Below are positions 51,316-63,192 of a DNA stretch of 64,000 nt, one piece after another. Made by a program: the position numbers and the translations under genes. The stretch lies in NCBI RefSeq assembly GCF_014647435.1, contig NZ_BMPE01000016.1:1-64000 (forward strand). Direction: 5' to 3'. The first letter of the stretch is position 1. Each line of letters starts with the position of its first letter. This DNA is from Deinococcus radiotolerans (GTDB taxonomy: Bacteria; Deinococcota; Deinococci; Deinococcales; Deinococcaceae). The notes under the pieces were generated by a model. That model ran no database searches. It was not told where the DNA came from and saw only the letters and a program-made list of their open reading frames with translations.

Positions 51316-52910
51316 AGGTCACGGGCGCGCAGCTGGCTGAACACGTCTTTCAGGAGTCGGGCGGCCTCGTGGGCGCGGAGACCGGGCGTGACCTGCGGCG
51401 CGTGCCCCCAGTGCGCGGCCAGCAGGTCGGTGACGCCGCCCAGCGCGCCCGCCTTGGGGTTCGCGGCGCCGTACGCGATGTGCCCAATGCGGGCTTCGAG
51501 GGCCGCGCCGAGGCACATGGGGCAGGGTTCCAGCGTGACGACCAGCGTGCAGTGGGTCAGGTACGGCGTGCCCAGGGTGCGGGCGGCGTCCCGGAGCGCC
51601 TGGAGTTCGGCGTGGCGGGTCATGTCGCCGTGCTCGCGGCTGGTGTTGCGGCCCCGCCCGATCACCTGACCGTCCGGGCCGAGGACGACCGCGCCCACCG
51701 GGACTTCCTGCGCAGCGGCGGCCTGCTGCGCCTGTGCAAGGGCCTCACCCATGGCGGCGTGCAGTGGGTCGGGCGGCTGGGCGGCATGCTCGCGCGCGCC
51801 AGCGGCCCAGATGCGCGGCTGGAGGCCGATCCACTGCACGCCCGCGTCACTGACGAGCAGCGGCACGTGGTCGCGGTCGGCGCGGGGCACGTGCCGGTCG
51901 GTGAACACGTCACTGAGTTTGCGGGTGCCGCCGGGCAGGTGAATGCGGTCACCGGATTGCCGGGTGCGCCGCGTCCAGCCTTCCGGCAGAGGAAAATCAG
52001 GCTCGGCGTACGTGTGGGGCGTCAGGTGCAGCTGCCCGCCAGTCACGGTGACGGGGTGCGCGCCGGGCAGGTCAACGTGGGTGGTGCGGCCTTCCCTCAG
52101 GGCGCCGGACAGCGTGTCGAGGTGCGTGGCATGCGCGTCCAGGCCCGCATTCTGCAGTTGGGCGCGCAGCCAGCGGCGCAGCACGGCACCCGGCACGGCG
52201 CGCAGCGGGGCGTGCGCCGTGACCCGCCGCGCCTGGGCGGTCAGGGCGTCGTCGTCCTGCGCCTGCCAGCGGGCCACGCGGGCCAGGGTGGCTTCCAGCG
52301 CGGGGTAGCGGGCGGTCAGGACGGGCATGACCTCGCGGCGCAGCCACGCGCGGGTGTAGGCGGGATCGTGGTTGGTGGGGTCCTCACGCCAGTCCTGGCC
52401 CTGCGCGTGCAGGAACGCTTCCAGGTCGGCGCGGGGCACGTCCAGCCAGGGCCGCCTCACCCGCCCGCGCTCGGCGGGCATGCCGTACAGGACGGCCTCG
52501 CCGCGCAGCAGGGCGGTCAGGACCGTCTCGGCCTGATCGCGGAGGGTGTGGGCGGTCAGGATGACGGGCGCGCCGTGCGCTTTCGCGGTGCGGGCCAGGA
52601 AGTCGTAGCGCAGGCGGCGGGCGGCGTCCTCGACGTTCCAGCCGCGCCGCGTGGCGACCGCGCCCACGTCCACGCGCGAGTGGGCGAAGGGCACGTTCAG
52701 CCGCGCGGCCAGGGCCGCCACCCACGCGGCGTCCGCGGCAGAATCGGGCCGCAGGGCGTGATCCAGGTGCGCCGCGACCGGCCGCGCCCCGGCCTGGATC
52801 AGCGCCAGCAGCAGCGCCACGCTGTCCGCGCCGCCGGAGACGCCCGTCACCACGACCTGACCCGCGTAGGGACGCAGGGGGCGCAGCAGGGACTCGGCGG
52901 GGTCGGGCAC
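51312..52910 (-). CDS. Fused tRNA(Ile)-lysidine synthase and tRNA adenosine deaminase
   Basis: 532 residues joining two wobble-base modifying enzymes. TilS part (about 1-375): PP-loop SGGADS at 25-30, HLDHALRPDSAAD, HTLRDQAETVL, plus TilS substrate-binding and C-terminal regions (SGDRIHLPGGTRKLSDVFTDRHVPR). TadA part (about 382-532): zinc ligands H433, C463, C466 in HAE and EPCPMC with Glu435. TilS makes lysidine-34 in tRNA-Ile2(CAU); TadA converts A34 to I34 in tRNA-Arg. GTG start; TAGAAT 6 nt upstream shares a palindrome with the divergent gene. Confidence 0.93.
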   Translation of the reverse strand: MPDPAESLLRPLRPYAGQVVVTGVSGGADSVALLLALIQAGARPVAAHLDHALRPDSAADAAWVAALAARLNVPFAHSRVDVGAVATRRGWNVEDAARRLRYDFLARTAKAHGAPVILTAHTLRDQAETVLTALLRGEAVLYGMPAERGRVRRPWLDVPRADLEAFLHAQGQDWREDPTNHDPAYTRAWLRREVMPVLTARYPALEATLARVARWQAQDDDALTAQARRVTAHAPLRAVPGAVLRRWLRAQLQNAGLDAHATHLDTLSGALREGRTTHVDLPGAHPVTVTGGQLHLTPHTYAEPDFPLPEGWTRRTRQSGDRIHLPGGTRKLSDVFTDRHVPRADRDHVPLLVSDAGVQWIGLQPRIWAAGAREHAAQPPDPLHAAMGEALAQAQQAAAAQEVPVGAVVLGPDGQVIGRGRNTSREHGDMTRHAELQALRDAARTLGTPYLTHCTLVVTLEPCPMCLGAALEARIGHIAYGAANPKAGALGGVTDLLAAHWGHAPQVTPGLRAHEAARLLKDVFSQLRARDL

Positions 52911-52916
52911 GGGCGC

Positions 52917-52939
52917 ATTCTACGGGCCGCCCGTAGAAT
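52917..52939. promoter_or_regulatory. 23-bp palindromic divergent promoter
   Basis: ATTCTACGGGC-C-GCCCGTAGAAT, arms of 11 bp exact. The right arm holds TAGAAT (52934-52939) 7 nt before the peroxiredoxin ATG; the left arm holds TAGAAT on the minus strand (52922-52917) 6 nt before the tilS-tadA GTG. No -35 boxes match consensus. Confidence 0.85.
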
Positions 52940-52946
52940 CGGGCGC

Positions 52947-53465
52947 ATGAGTGTCACGCCCGGACAGGCCTCCCCTGACTTCACGCGCCGCAGTGATGAC
53001 GGCCGCACCGTCAGCCTCGCGCAGCTGCGGGGCCGCTGGGTGGTCCTGTACTTCTACCCGCGCGCCAGCAGCGCCGGGTGCAGTATTGAAGCGCAGCGGT
53101 TCGAGGCGGCCCTGCCGGAATTTGAGCGGCTGGGCGCGCAGGTGATCGGCGTGAGCACCGACACGGAGGCGCGGCAGGCGGCCTTCCGGGACCGCTGCAC
53201 CCTGAGTTACCCCCTGCTGTCTGATGGGGATCACAGCCTGAGCCGAGCGTATGGCGTGCTGGGCACGCTGGGCGGTCTGCTGAACATGGCGTCCCGCGTG
53301 ACGTTCCTGATTGATCCGGACGGCGCGGTGGCGTGGGTGCACCGCAGCGGCAACCCGCTGACGCACGTGAGCAGCACCCTGGCCGAGCTAGAGCGGCGCG
53401 CGGCGTCTGCGGCCGGACGGACGGGTCCAGCCGTGCAGGACGCGGCGGACCGCGCGGGCCACTGA
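52947..53465 (+). CDS. bcp: Bcp/PrxQ-type peroxiredoxin
   Basis: 172 residues. Thiol peroxidase reducing H2O2 and organic peroxides. PDFTRRSDDGRTVSLAQLRGRWVVLYFYPRASSAGCSIEAQRF carries the peroxidatic Cys (about residue 46, replacing the usual TPGCT context with SAGCS); VIGVSTDTEARQAAFRDRCTLSYPLLSD provides a second Cys. Last 25 residues are Ala-rich. Leaderless ATG 7 nt after TAGAAT. Divergent from tilS-tadA. Confidence 0.92.
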   Translation: MSVTPGQASPDFTRRSDDGRTVSLAQLRGRWVVLYFYPRASSAGCSIEAQRFEAALPEFERLGAQVIGVSTDTEARQAAFRDRCTLSYPLLSDGDHSLSRAYGVLGTLGGLLNMASRVTFLIDPDGAVAWVHRSGNPLTHVSSTLAELERRAASAAGRTGPAVQDAADRAGH

Positions 53466-53540
53466 CCGGGCGCCCGCTGCGACTGGACACCCGGCGGGGT
53501 CCGTCAGGTGCGGGTCACCCGGTTGGCTTACGCTGGTCTT

Positions 53541-54476
53541 ATGAAGCGTGGCGTATCGGGTGTAACGGGGTTGATGCTGGCGGGGCTGCTGAGCGGGTGC
53601 GTGCCCTCGCCGCTCAGGGCGCAGCCGGGCGCGCAGCTGCGTCTGTCGGTCACGCCCGGATCGCAGGCGGTCGCGCCCGTCACGGGTGAGGACGCGCTGT
53701 ACCGCGCGCCCGGCCCGGGCAGCCTGCGCCTGAGCACGGACCGCGTGGCGTTCGTGACGTCAGTGGTGCTCCCCGAGACGGGCGGGGCGCTGGTCCTGCC
53801 AACCGTGCAGACCCGCCCGGGCGAGGTGGTGTCGGCGCCCCTGCCCGCCACGCAGGGGTTCACGCAGGTGTTCACGGTCGCCAGCCTGCAGCCCATGCCG
53901 CTGGACGCGGCGGCGGGCGCCCGCAGCGTGTCGGACGTGTCACGCGCGGTGGAGTCCGCAGCGCGCGCCCTGCCCGCCGGGGCATACACGGTGGGCACAA
54001 CCGTGTACCGCGTGGTGCGGTTCGGGACGCTGGACGTCACCTCGAATCTCCCGGACGCGCTGGTGCGCGTGAACGGCCGGGCGGTCGGGACCACGCCGCT
54101 GTCCGTTCCGGACCTGCCGGAGGGGCAGGTGTCGGTGGAGGTGTCGCGCAGCGGGTACAAGACCGTGACGCAGCGCGTGAACATCGACGGGAACGCCGTG
54201 AACCGCGTCAGCGCCACGCTGCGCCCGATCACGGGGACGCTGTCGGTCCGCAGTGACGTGCTGGCGGACCTGTTCATTGACCGCCGCTTGGTGGACACGG
54301 TGCGGCCGGGCGTGGGCCTGGACCTGCCGCTGCGGCCCGGCGTGGTGACGCTGAACGTGGTGCCACGCAACCAGCAGTACGCAGCGCAGAACCTGCTGGT
54401 GCGCGTCACGGCGGACCGGGTCAGCCCGGTGATCTGCGCGGTGACGGGCGGCACGTACACCTGTAAACTGCCGTAA
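53541..54476 (+). CDS. PEGA-domain lipoprotein
   Basis: 311 residues. Lipobox LLSGC, residues 19-23. Two PEGA repeats: FGTLDVTSNLPDALVRVNGRAVGTTPLSVPDLPEGQVSVEVSRSGYK and a second GTLSVRSDVLADLFIDRRLVDTVRPG. PEGA domains are found in surface-associated and S-layer-linked proteins. An upstream domain of about 130 residues is unrecognised. TACGCT (53529-53534) is 6 nt before the ATG. Confidence 0.87.
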   Translation: MKRGVSGVTGLMLAGLLSGCVPSPLRAQPGAQLRLSVTPGSQAVAPVTGEDALYRAPGPGSLRLSTDRVAFVTSVVLPETGGALVLPTVQTRPGEVVSAPLPATQGFTQVFTVASLQPMPLDAAAGARSVSDVSRAVESAARALPAGAYTVGTTVYRVVRFGTLDVTSNLPDALVRVNGRAVGTTPLSVPDLPEGQVSVEVSRSGYKTVTQRVNIDGNAVNRVSATLRPITGTLSVRSDVLADLFIDRRLVDTVRPGVGLDLPLRPGVVTLNVVPRNQQYAAQNLLVRVTADRVSPVICAVTGGTYTCKLP

Positions 54477-54498
54477 TCCCAGTCGAAGGCCGTGAAGC

Positions 54499-54525
54499 GG
54501 GAGGCGGTGCGGCCTCCCCTTTTTT
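54499..54525 (+). terminator. Intrinsic terminator
   Basis: GGGAGGC, loop GGTGCG, GCCTCCC, C and TTTTTT. Confidence 0.95.
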
Positions 54526-54579
54526 CGTGTTCCTGACGCGGTGGCGGGCGCGGCGGGAGTGTGGTGATACGCTCGCGGA

Positions 54580-55572
54580 ATGACCGACGCGCCGCTCCTC
54601 ACGCCCGTGCTGGGCTCCCTGCACGCCCTTCAGGTGCCCATCCCGTACCCCATGAAGTACGTGACGGTGCTGCTGGACCGCCCGGCGGGTGGGCCGGTCA
54701 CCATGATTGACTGCGCGCTCGACACGCCCGAGGCGCGCGCGGCGCTGGAGGCGGGGCTCTCGGCGCTGGGTCTGCACTGGCCGGACGTGGACCGGTTGAT
54801 CATCACGCATCACCACCCGGATCACTACGGGCTGGCGGGCGTGGTTGAGGAACGCAGCGGCGCGCAGGTGCAGATGCTGGACGTCGAGATCGGGCGCGGC
54901 GAACGCTACTGGCACCTGTGGGAGGAGTGGCTGCCCGGCCACCTGAAACACATGCGCGATCACGGCCTGCCGCCCGAGTCCCTGGACAGCATGGGTGCCG
55001 ATAACCGCCGGGGCCGCGAGCGGGTGCACCCGGCGTCGCGTGTGCAGCCACTGCGCGAGGGCCAGCACGTCGAGCTGTCCGGCCAACCGTGGGAGGTGCT
55101 GTGGCTGCCCGGTCACGCGGACGGGCACCTGGGCCTCTGGAATGAAGCCGAGGGGACCCTGATCGCCGGGGACGCGATCCTGCCGCGCATCAGCCCGAAC
55201 GTGGGCCTGTACGCCTACACCCGCCCCGACCCGCTGGGTGACTACCTGCAGACCCTGGGGAAACTGGAGGCGCTGAATCCGGCGCGGGCGGTGGTGGGCC
55301 ACCACGGGCCCGTCATGACCGGTGTGCAGGCCCGCGCGCGTGAACTGCGCGACCATCACCACGAGCGGCTGGATTTCATGAAGGCCGAAGCGGCCCGCGA
55401 GCCCCGCAGCGCGTACGAGCTGTCCCTGGCGATGTTCCCGCGTGACCTGAACATCTCGGGGCGGCGGTTCGCGCTGGCTGAAACGCTCGCGCACGTGGAG
55501 CACCTGCGCCTGCTGGGGCAGCTGTACCGCACGTGGAACGAGGCGCGTGAGGTGTGGCTGTACCACGCCTGA
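54580..55572 (+). CDS. Metallo-beta-lactamase-fold hydrolase
   Basis: 330 residues. Di-zinc motif THHHPDHYG (about residues 76-84), then WLPGHADGHLGLW, LIAGDAILP and VVGHHGPV give the remaining metal ligands. The C-terminal 70 residues (HHHERLDFMKAEAAREPRSAYELSLAMFP...) form a helical tail seen in MBL-fold hydrolases of the LACTB2 type. Substrate unknown. TACGCT (54568-54573) is 6 nt before the ATG. Confidence 0.9.
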   Translation: MTDAPLLTPVLGSLHALQVPIPYPMKYVTVLLDRPAGGPVTMIDCALDTPEARAALEAGLSALGLHWPDVDRLIITHHHPDHYGLAGVVEERSGAQVQMLDVEIGRGERYWHLWEEWLPGHLKHMRDHGLPPESLDSMGADNRRGRERVHPASRVQPLREGQHVELSGQPWEVLWLPGHADGHLGLWNEAEGTLIAGDAILPRISPNVGLYAYTRPDPLGDYLQTLGKLEALNPARAVVGHHGPVMTGVQARARELRDHHHERLDFMKAEAAREPRSAYELSLAMFPRDLNISGRRFALAETLAHVEHLRLLGQLYRTWNEAREVWLYHA

Positions 55573-55636
55573 GCCCCGGGCCGGACCGTGGACGCCGTGA
55601 CCGTCCGGGGCAGGCATGGGCTCTATACTCCGGCGC

Positions 55637-56098
55637 ATGACAGCATCCCAGTCGGAACTGCAGCGGATCATGGCGGCGCTGCAACAGAGCGGCCTGACTG
55701 TCGAGGCGGTCGAGGACGGCGCGCTGATCCAGGACGGTGAGACGCGCGTGGCGATGTTCGCCGAGGCCGATCCGCAGGGCGGGGTGATCGTGCGCCTGCA
55801 CCTGGATCTGGACCTGTACGTCGAGGAGGACAGCCTGCCGGACATCCTGATGGGCATGAACCTGATGAATCAGGGTCTGGACTACGGGATGTTGAACCTC
55901 GACCCGGTCGATCCGGATGAGGACGCGGATGAGGACGCGCCCCTGACGTTCGCGGTGCTGGGCCGCAGCGTGCTGTGGCTGGCGGACCTGGGCGTGGCGG
56001 AACTGGACCGCCTGCGCGAGCACCTGCGCCGCTTCGAGCAGGAAGTCACCGAGACGGTGGAGCGCACCCTGCACGGCAGCAAGGGCCTGAGCGCGTAA
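55637..56098 (+). CDS. YbjN-like domain protein
   Basis: 153 residues, acidic, soluble. ELQRIMAALQQSGLTVEAVEDGALIQDGETRVAMFAEADPQGGVIVRLHLDLDLYVEE and a helical C-terminus (LDRLREHLRRFEQEVTETVERTL). The fold pattern resembles YbjN/type III secretion chaperone-like proteins, assignment tentative. TATACT (55624-55629) is 7 nt before the ATG, the best -10 consensus in its neighbourhood. Confidence 0.7.
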   Translation: MTASQSELQRIMAALQQSGLTVEAVEDGALIQDGETRVAMFAEADPQGGVIVRLHLDLDLYVEEDSLPDILMGMNLMNQGLDYGMLNLDPVDPDEDADEDAPLTFAVLGRSVLWLADLGVAELDRLREHLRRFEQEVTETVERTLHGSKGLSA

Positions 56099-56109
56099 CC
56101 CACTGCCCG

Positions 56110-56691
56110 TCAGGGCTCAGCGCTGCTCTTGAAGCAGTCGGCTGCCCGGTCCCCCTGGGCGGGCAGGGTGACGGACGCCAGGGGCCGCAGGGTGGGCAGG
56201 GCGTACCGGACGGTCGTCACGTTGCGGCGGACGACCTTACCGGTATCCGTGAACCAGACCTCGTACAGAGCGGCGCACAGGACGCCGCGCTCCAGCCAGA
56301 TGCGGGTCAGTCGGGCGTCTCGCCGAGCCGCGGCCGCTTCTGGACTGCCCTGCGGCACCGCCAGTCGCAGGCCACCGTTCAGGTTCCACAGGCGCAGCGT
56401 GTTCACGCCCGCTCCGATCAGGTACTGGCCGTCCGGCGTCCAGAACAGGTCGCCCACCACGCCAGCCTTTAACGTCAGCGGCCCTTGCCCGGGGCGGGCC
56501 AGGACGACTCGACACACTGCCGGGCCCATGGTGGACTCCTCGGGGCAGAGTTTCACGGCGGTCGCGGCCCCGCGCGGGGAGCGGACGGTCGCCCCGGCCC
56601 GGTAGGGCACGCCGCCCGCCGGGAGGGGCATGGACACCTGACCGCGCGTTCCGAGGGGCACCAGCACGGCGGCCGCCAGCAGAGTCAGCAT
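56110..56691 (-). CDS. Secreted hypothetical protein
   Basis: 193 residues with an N-terminal hydrophobic signal (MLTLLAAAVLVPLGTRG). Mature domain includes WTPDGQYLIGAGVNTLRLWNLNGGLRLAV, reminiscent of a beta-propeller blade or TolB-like repeat but too short to form one. Three or four Cys. TAGGGT lies 6 nt before the ATG. Convergent with the YbjN-like gene. Confidence 0.75.
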   Translation of the reverse strand: MLTLLAAAVLVPLGTRGQVSMPLPAGGVPYRAGATVRSPRGAATAVKLCPEESTMGPAVCRVVLARPGQGPLTLKAGVVGDLFWTPDGQYLIGAGVNTLRLWNLNGGLRLAVPQGSPEAAAARRDARLTRIWLERGVLCAALYEVWFTDTGKVVRRNVTTVRYALPTLRPLASVTLPAQGDRAADCFKSSAEP

Positions 56692-56863
56692 CCGTCCACC
56701 CTAACGCCGCGTCCGCATGCCCGTGTGTCGGTGTGCGCAGGCATAGTCTTCCCGCCCTGTCCGGACGTACCGTAAAGATCTGAACGAACTTCAGGGTTGG
56801 CGCGGTGGGTGGTCGACGGTACGTGAGCTCTGCCCGCGTGTGGGCAGTGGAATCCACGGGGTG

Positions 56864-57304
56864 ATGGTCATGACCAGAGGCGTGCAGGGCCGGGCGGCGC
56901 GGGCGGGCACGATGCATTTCACGATGCTCAGCCGGGGCCGGGTGTACGGGCTGTTCCGGTCGCTGGAGGACGTGCAGGCGTGCACGTCGCAGCTGCTGGC
57001 GCTGGGGTTGGGGGATCAGTCGGTGCAGCTCTTGATGGGTGAGGACGGCGTGGCCTGCCTGGACGCGGATGGGCGGCGGCATGGGCTGTGGGCGCGGCTG
57101 CTGCGCCTGATGCAGGGCGCAACGGACGAGCGCGTGCATGTCGAGCGGTACGTGGAGGCGCTGGGCTGGGGCGAGACGCTCCTGAGCGTGGACGTGTCGG
57201 ATCAGCCGGGCCGCCTGCCGGAAGTGGCGCAGGCGTTCCGCGAGGCGGGGGCGCACTTCGTGAACTACTACGGGGCGTGGGTGGTCGAACCGATCTGCGC
57301 GTAG
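56864..57304 (+). CDS. Hypothetical protein, 146 aa
   Basis: Contains FRSLEDVQACTSQLLALGLGDQSVQLLMGEDG and a C-terminal AFREAGAHFVNYYGAWVVEPI, a layout reminiscent of general-stress proteins of the YflT type; assignment uncertain. Start among closely spaced ATGs at 56864 and 56870 is not fixed. A small hairpin CTGCCC/GGGCAG lies about 35 bp upstream. Confidence 0.65.
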   Translation: MVMTRGVQGRAARAGTMHFTMLSRGRVYGLFRSLEDVQACTSQLLALGLGDQSVQLLMGEDGVACLDADGRRHGLWARLLRLMQGATDERVHVERYVEALGWGETLLSVDVSDQPGRLPEVAQAFREAGAHFVNYYGAWVVEPICA

Positions 57305-57324
57305 ATGGCGGGGCCGCAACAGGA

Positions 57325-57363
57325 AGAGGGGCAGGCCAACCGCTCGGGTCAGCCTGCCCCTCT
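57325..57363. terminator. 12-bp hairpin between convergent genes
   Basis: AGAGGGGCAGGC and GCCTGCCCCTCT around a 15-nt loop; ends both the 146-aa gene and gltA. Confidence 0.8.
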
Positions 57364-57373
57364 GTCCTGCCGG

Positions 57374-58516
<1,143 letters not shown>

Positions 58517-58668
58517 GATGATCGAGCATACCACCGGGCCGCTTTCCGCCGCCGCCTGATCACGTTCCCGGCGGGGTGACAAACGCGGTTGCAAAGGCGG
58601 AGTGAACGCCGCACGTCAGCACTTCACGGGACGGGCGCACCGGGCGGGCTGTCCTACAATGCCCGGCG

Positions 58669-59244
58669 ATGACTGAGCACGCTGCCCCTGCCTCCCTGAA
58701 GCCGGACGTGACCCTGGCGCTGGACACGGCGACGCCGTGGCTGACGCTGGCGCTGGCGTGGCCGGGCGGGTCGGTGCAGGTGTCGCGTGAGGTGGGGCGC
58801 GCGCACGCGGAGCTGCTGCCGGGCGCTGTTCAGGCGCTGTTCGCGGAGGCGGGGCTGCCGCTGCGCGCGGATGCCGTGGTGATCGGCACAGGGCCCGGGT
58901 CCTACACGGGCGTGCGGGTGGGCGCGAGTTACGCGCTGGGCCTGGGGCGGGTGTGGGGCGCGCCGGTGCTGGGGGTCAGCACGCTGGAGGCGCTGGTGGG
59001 CAGGGACGGCGTGCAGGGCGTGTCGCTGGACGCCCGCAAGGGGAACGTGTACGCCGCGCGCTACGACGTGCGGGGCGGCGTGGTCCGCGCGACCCTCCTG
59101 GCGCCTACGCGCCTGCCGCTCGAAGAGTTCCAGGCGGCCCTGGACGGCGCGCCGCACCGGGCGGACGCCGCGCCGGACGGCCTCGCGCTGCTGCGGGCGG
59201 GGCTGGATCACGGCGCGCGGGACTGGGCGCTGGCGTACCTGTAA
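58669..59244 (+). CDS. tsaB: tRNA threonylcarbamoyladenosine biosynthesis protein TsaB
   Basis: ASKHA-fold partner of TsaD in making t6A37 on ANN-decoding tRNAs. 191 residues: TLALDTATPWLTLAL at the N-terminus, GRAHAELLPGAVQALFAEAG, and the signature VVIGTGPGSYTGVRVGASYALGLG (about residues 70-93), then GVSLDARKGNVYAARYD. TACAAT (58655-58660) is 8 nt before the ATG. Confidence 0.93.
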   Translation: MTEHAAPASLKPDVTLALDTATPWLTLALAWPGGSVQVSREVGRAHAELLPGAVQALFAEAGLPLRADAVVIGTGPGSYTGVRVGASYALGLGRVWGAPVLGVSTLEALVGRDGVQGVSLDARKGNVYAARYDVRGGVVRATLLAPTRLPLEEFQAALDGAPHRADAAPDGLALLRAGLDHGARDWALAYL

Positions 59245-59365
59245 GGTCGGGACGAGGCGGGGCGCGGTCTGCGGTGGATTCCGGGGCCGCGCTGCACTGT
59301 TTCGTCTGTAACCGGCGTGTGACGCCCGGCGCATAGGGTGGGCGGGTCAGTCTCAACTCGTTCTC

Positions 59366-59382
59366 CCGGCGGCACGCGCCGG
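59366..59382 (+). promoter_or_regulatory. Small hairpin in the leader of the PHB-type esterase
   Basis: CCGGCG, loop GCACG, CGCCGG, in the region 59245-59438, which otherwise shows a possible -10 TAGGGT at 59334-59339 and no gene. Confidence 0.4.
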
Positions 59383-59438
59383 AACCTCTGTCGTTCCGTT
59401 GCCAGGGCGCGCCGCGCCCACTTCCCGTGAGGTCCGTC

Positions 59439-61268
59439 ATGAATCGCGCCGCCCTGCTGTCTTTGCCGCTCCTGCTGGCTGCCTGCGCGCAGGCTCCGTC
59501 CTCTCCCCTGTCGTCCCCACTGCACGCTCAGGCGACCGGTACTACGACCACCGGCAGCGCGACGGGGGCAGGCGTGACCCGCAACTACACGCTGTACACG
59601 CCCACGGCCGGGGCGGGTGCGGCGCGGCCCCTAGTGGTCATGTTGCACGGCTGCACGCAGTCCCCGGCGGATTTCGCGGCGGGCACGCGCATGAACGACC
59701 TCGCGGACACGCAGGGGTTCTTGGTCGTGTACCCGGAGCAGCCGTCGAGCGCCAACCAGAACAAGTGCTGGAACTGGTTCGATCCGGCGCATCAGGCGCG
59801 CGGGCAGGGGGAACCGGCGGCGATCAAGGCGGTCGTGGACGCCGTGAAGGGCAAGGTGAACGTGGACGCCGCGCGGGTGTACGTGGCGGGCCTGTCGGCA
59901 GGCGCAGCCATGAGCGTGATCATGGGGGCCACGTACCCGGACGTGTTCAGCGGCATCGGCGTCGCGTCGGGACTGGAGTTCAAGGCGGCCACGAGTTCCT
60001 CGGCGGCGTTCACGGCGATGAACAGCGGCGGGCCGAACCCGGACGCGCAGGGGACGGCGGCGTACGCCGCGATGGGGACCTTCAAGCGGACGGTGCGGAC
60101 CATCGTGTTCCATGGCAGCAGCGATTACACGGTGTACCCGGTGAACGGCGATCAGGTGGCGGCGCAGTGGGTGCAGACGAACGACCTCGCGGACGACGGG
60201 CAGGACAACGGCAGCCGCAGCACGGCGCAGGTGACGACGCGTTCGGGCACGGTCAGCGGAGGCCGGGCGTACAGCGTGAAGACCTTCGCGGGCGGCGTGG
60301 TCGAGCAGTGGTCGGTGACCGGCATGGGGCACGCCTGGAGTGGCGGGAGTACCGCCGGGTCGTACACGGATCCGAAAGGGCCGGACGCAAGCGCGGAGCT
60401 GTGGCGTTTCTTCAGCGCCGGGACGTCGGGTGGGGGCGGCACGGCGCCGGACACGACCGCGCCGGTCGTGAGCGTGTCGCCCGCGCCGGGCACGTACGTG
60501 GGGCCGCTGACGGTCACGCTGTCCCTGAACGAGCCGGGCACGGTGTACGCCACCACGGACGGCAGCGACCCGGCCAGTAGTGCCACGCGGGTGACGCTGG
60601 CGGGCGGCGGGAGCGTCACGCTGGTGGGCAGCGGCACGGTGCGGGCGTCCGCGGTGGACACGGCGGGGAACGCGTCGGCCCCGCAGGCGTACGCGTACAC
60701 GCTGACGGCCGCGCCGGACACGGCGGTGTCGTTCAGTTCGGTGGCGGCGCAGGACGGGTACGTGGCGGCGAACACGCCGTCCGCCACGACCGGCGGGTAC
60801 GTGGTGGCGTCGGGTGGGATCGGCGTGGGGGACAACGCGGACGCCCCGTGGAAGAGCGTGCTGTCGTTCGACACGTCCAGCCTGCCGGACGGCGCGACCG
60901 TGACCGGCGCGACCCTGACGGTACGCTACAGCTTCGCGCCGAACGGGAACCCCTGGGCGGGCGGCGCCACGCTGGGGGTCGACGTGCGGAGCGGCTGCCT
61001 GGGCGCCACCTGCGCGCTGGGCACGGACGACTTCGCGGCGGCCGTCACGGCGGCAGGTGTCGCCTCCTTCGCGGCCCCTGCGGGCACGGCGGCGGGCACC
61101 ACCCTCAGCGCGCCGCTGAACGCCTCTGGGCTCGCGGCAATCAACCGGGCGGGCAGCACGCAGCTGCGCCTCGCCTTCACGGGCGGCACGGCGCGCAGCA
61201 ACGGCCTGAGCGACTACCTCACGCTGGGCGAAGGCACGCAGGTCACGCTGAACGTCACGTACCGCTGA
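59439..61268 (+). CDS. Secreted PHB-depolymerase-type esterase, multidomain lipoprotein
   Basis: 609 residues. Lipobox LLAACA (Cys about residue 16). Esterase domain about 45-325: VVMLHGCTQSPADFAAGTRMNDLADTQGFLVVYPEQ (oxyanion), nucleophile GLSAGAAMS, GMGHAWSGG with the catalytic His. A chitobiase/CHB_HEX-like beta module about 345-415 (VSVSPAPGTYVGPLTVTLS...TTDGSDPA) and a C-terminal DNRLRE-like adhesin domain about 430-609. Hydrolyses polyester- or feruloyl-type substrates outside the cell. ATG 59439 has GAGG upstream. Confidence 0.9.
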   Translation: MNRAALLSLPLLLAACAQAPSSPLSSPLHAQATGTTTTGSATGAGVTRNYTLYTPTAGAGAARPLVVMLHGCTQSPADFAAGTRMNDLADTQGFLVVYPEQPSSANQNKCWNWFDPAHQARGQGEPAAIKAVVDAVKGKVNVDAARVYVAGLSAGAAMSVIMGATYPDVFSGIGVASGLEFKAATSSSAAFTAMNSGGPNPDAQGTAAYAAMGTFKRTVRTIVFHGSSDYTVYPVNGDQVAAQWVQTNDLADDGQDNGSRSTAQVTTRSGTVSGGRAYSVKTFAGGVVEQWSVTGMGHAWSGGSTAGSYTDPKGPDASAELWRFFSAGTSGGGGTAPDTTAPVVSVSPAPGTYVGPLTVTLSLNEPGTVYATTDGSDPASSATRVTLAGGGSVTLVGSGTVRASAVDTAGNASAPQAYAYTLTAAPDTAVSFSSVAAQDGYVAANTPSATTGGYVVASGGIGVGDNADAPWKSVLSFDTSSLPDGATVTGATLTVRYSFAPNGNPWAGGATLGVDVRSGCLGATCALGTDDFAAAVTAAGVASFAAPAGTAAGTTLSAPLNASGLAAINRAGSTQLRLAFTGGTARSNGLSDYLTLGEGTQVTLNVTYR

Positions 61269-61332
61269 CCTCCACGGGAAAGGGGCGCCGGTGCGGTTCA
61301 ATCCGCGGCCGGCGCCCCTCTGCGTTGCCGGT

Positions 61333-63188
<1,856 letters not shown>

Positions 63189-63192
<4 letters not shown>

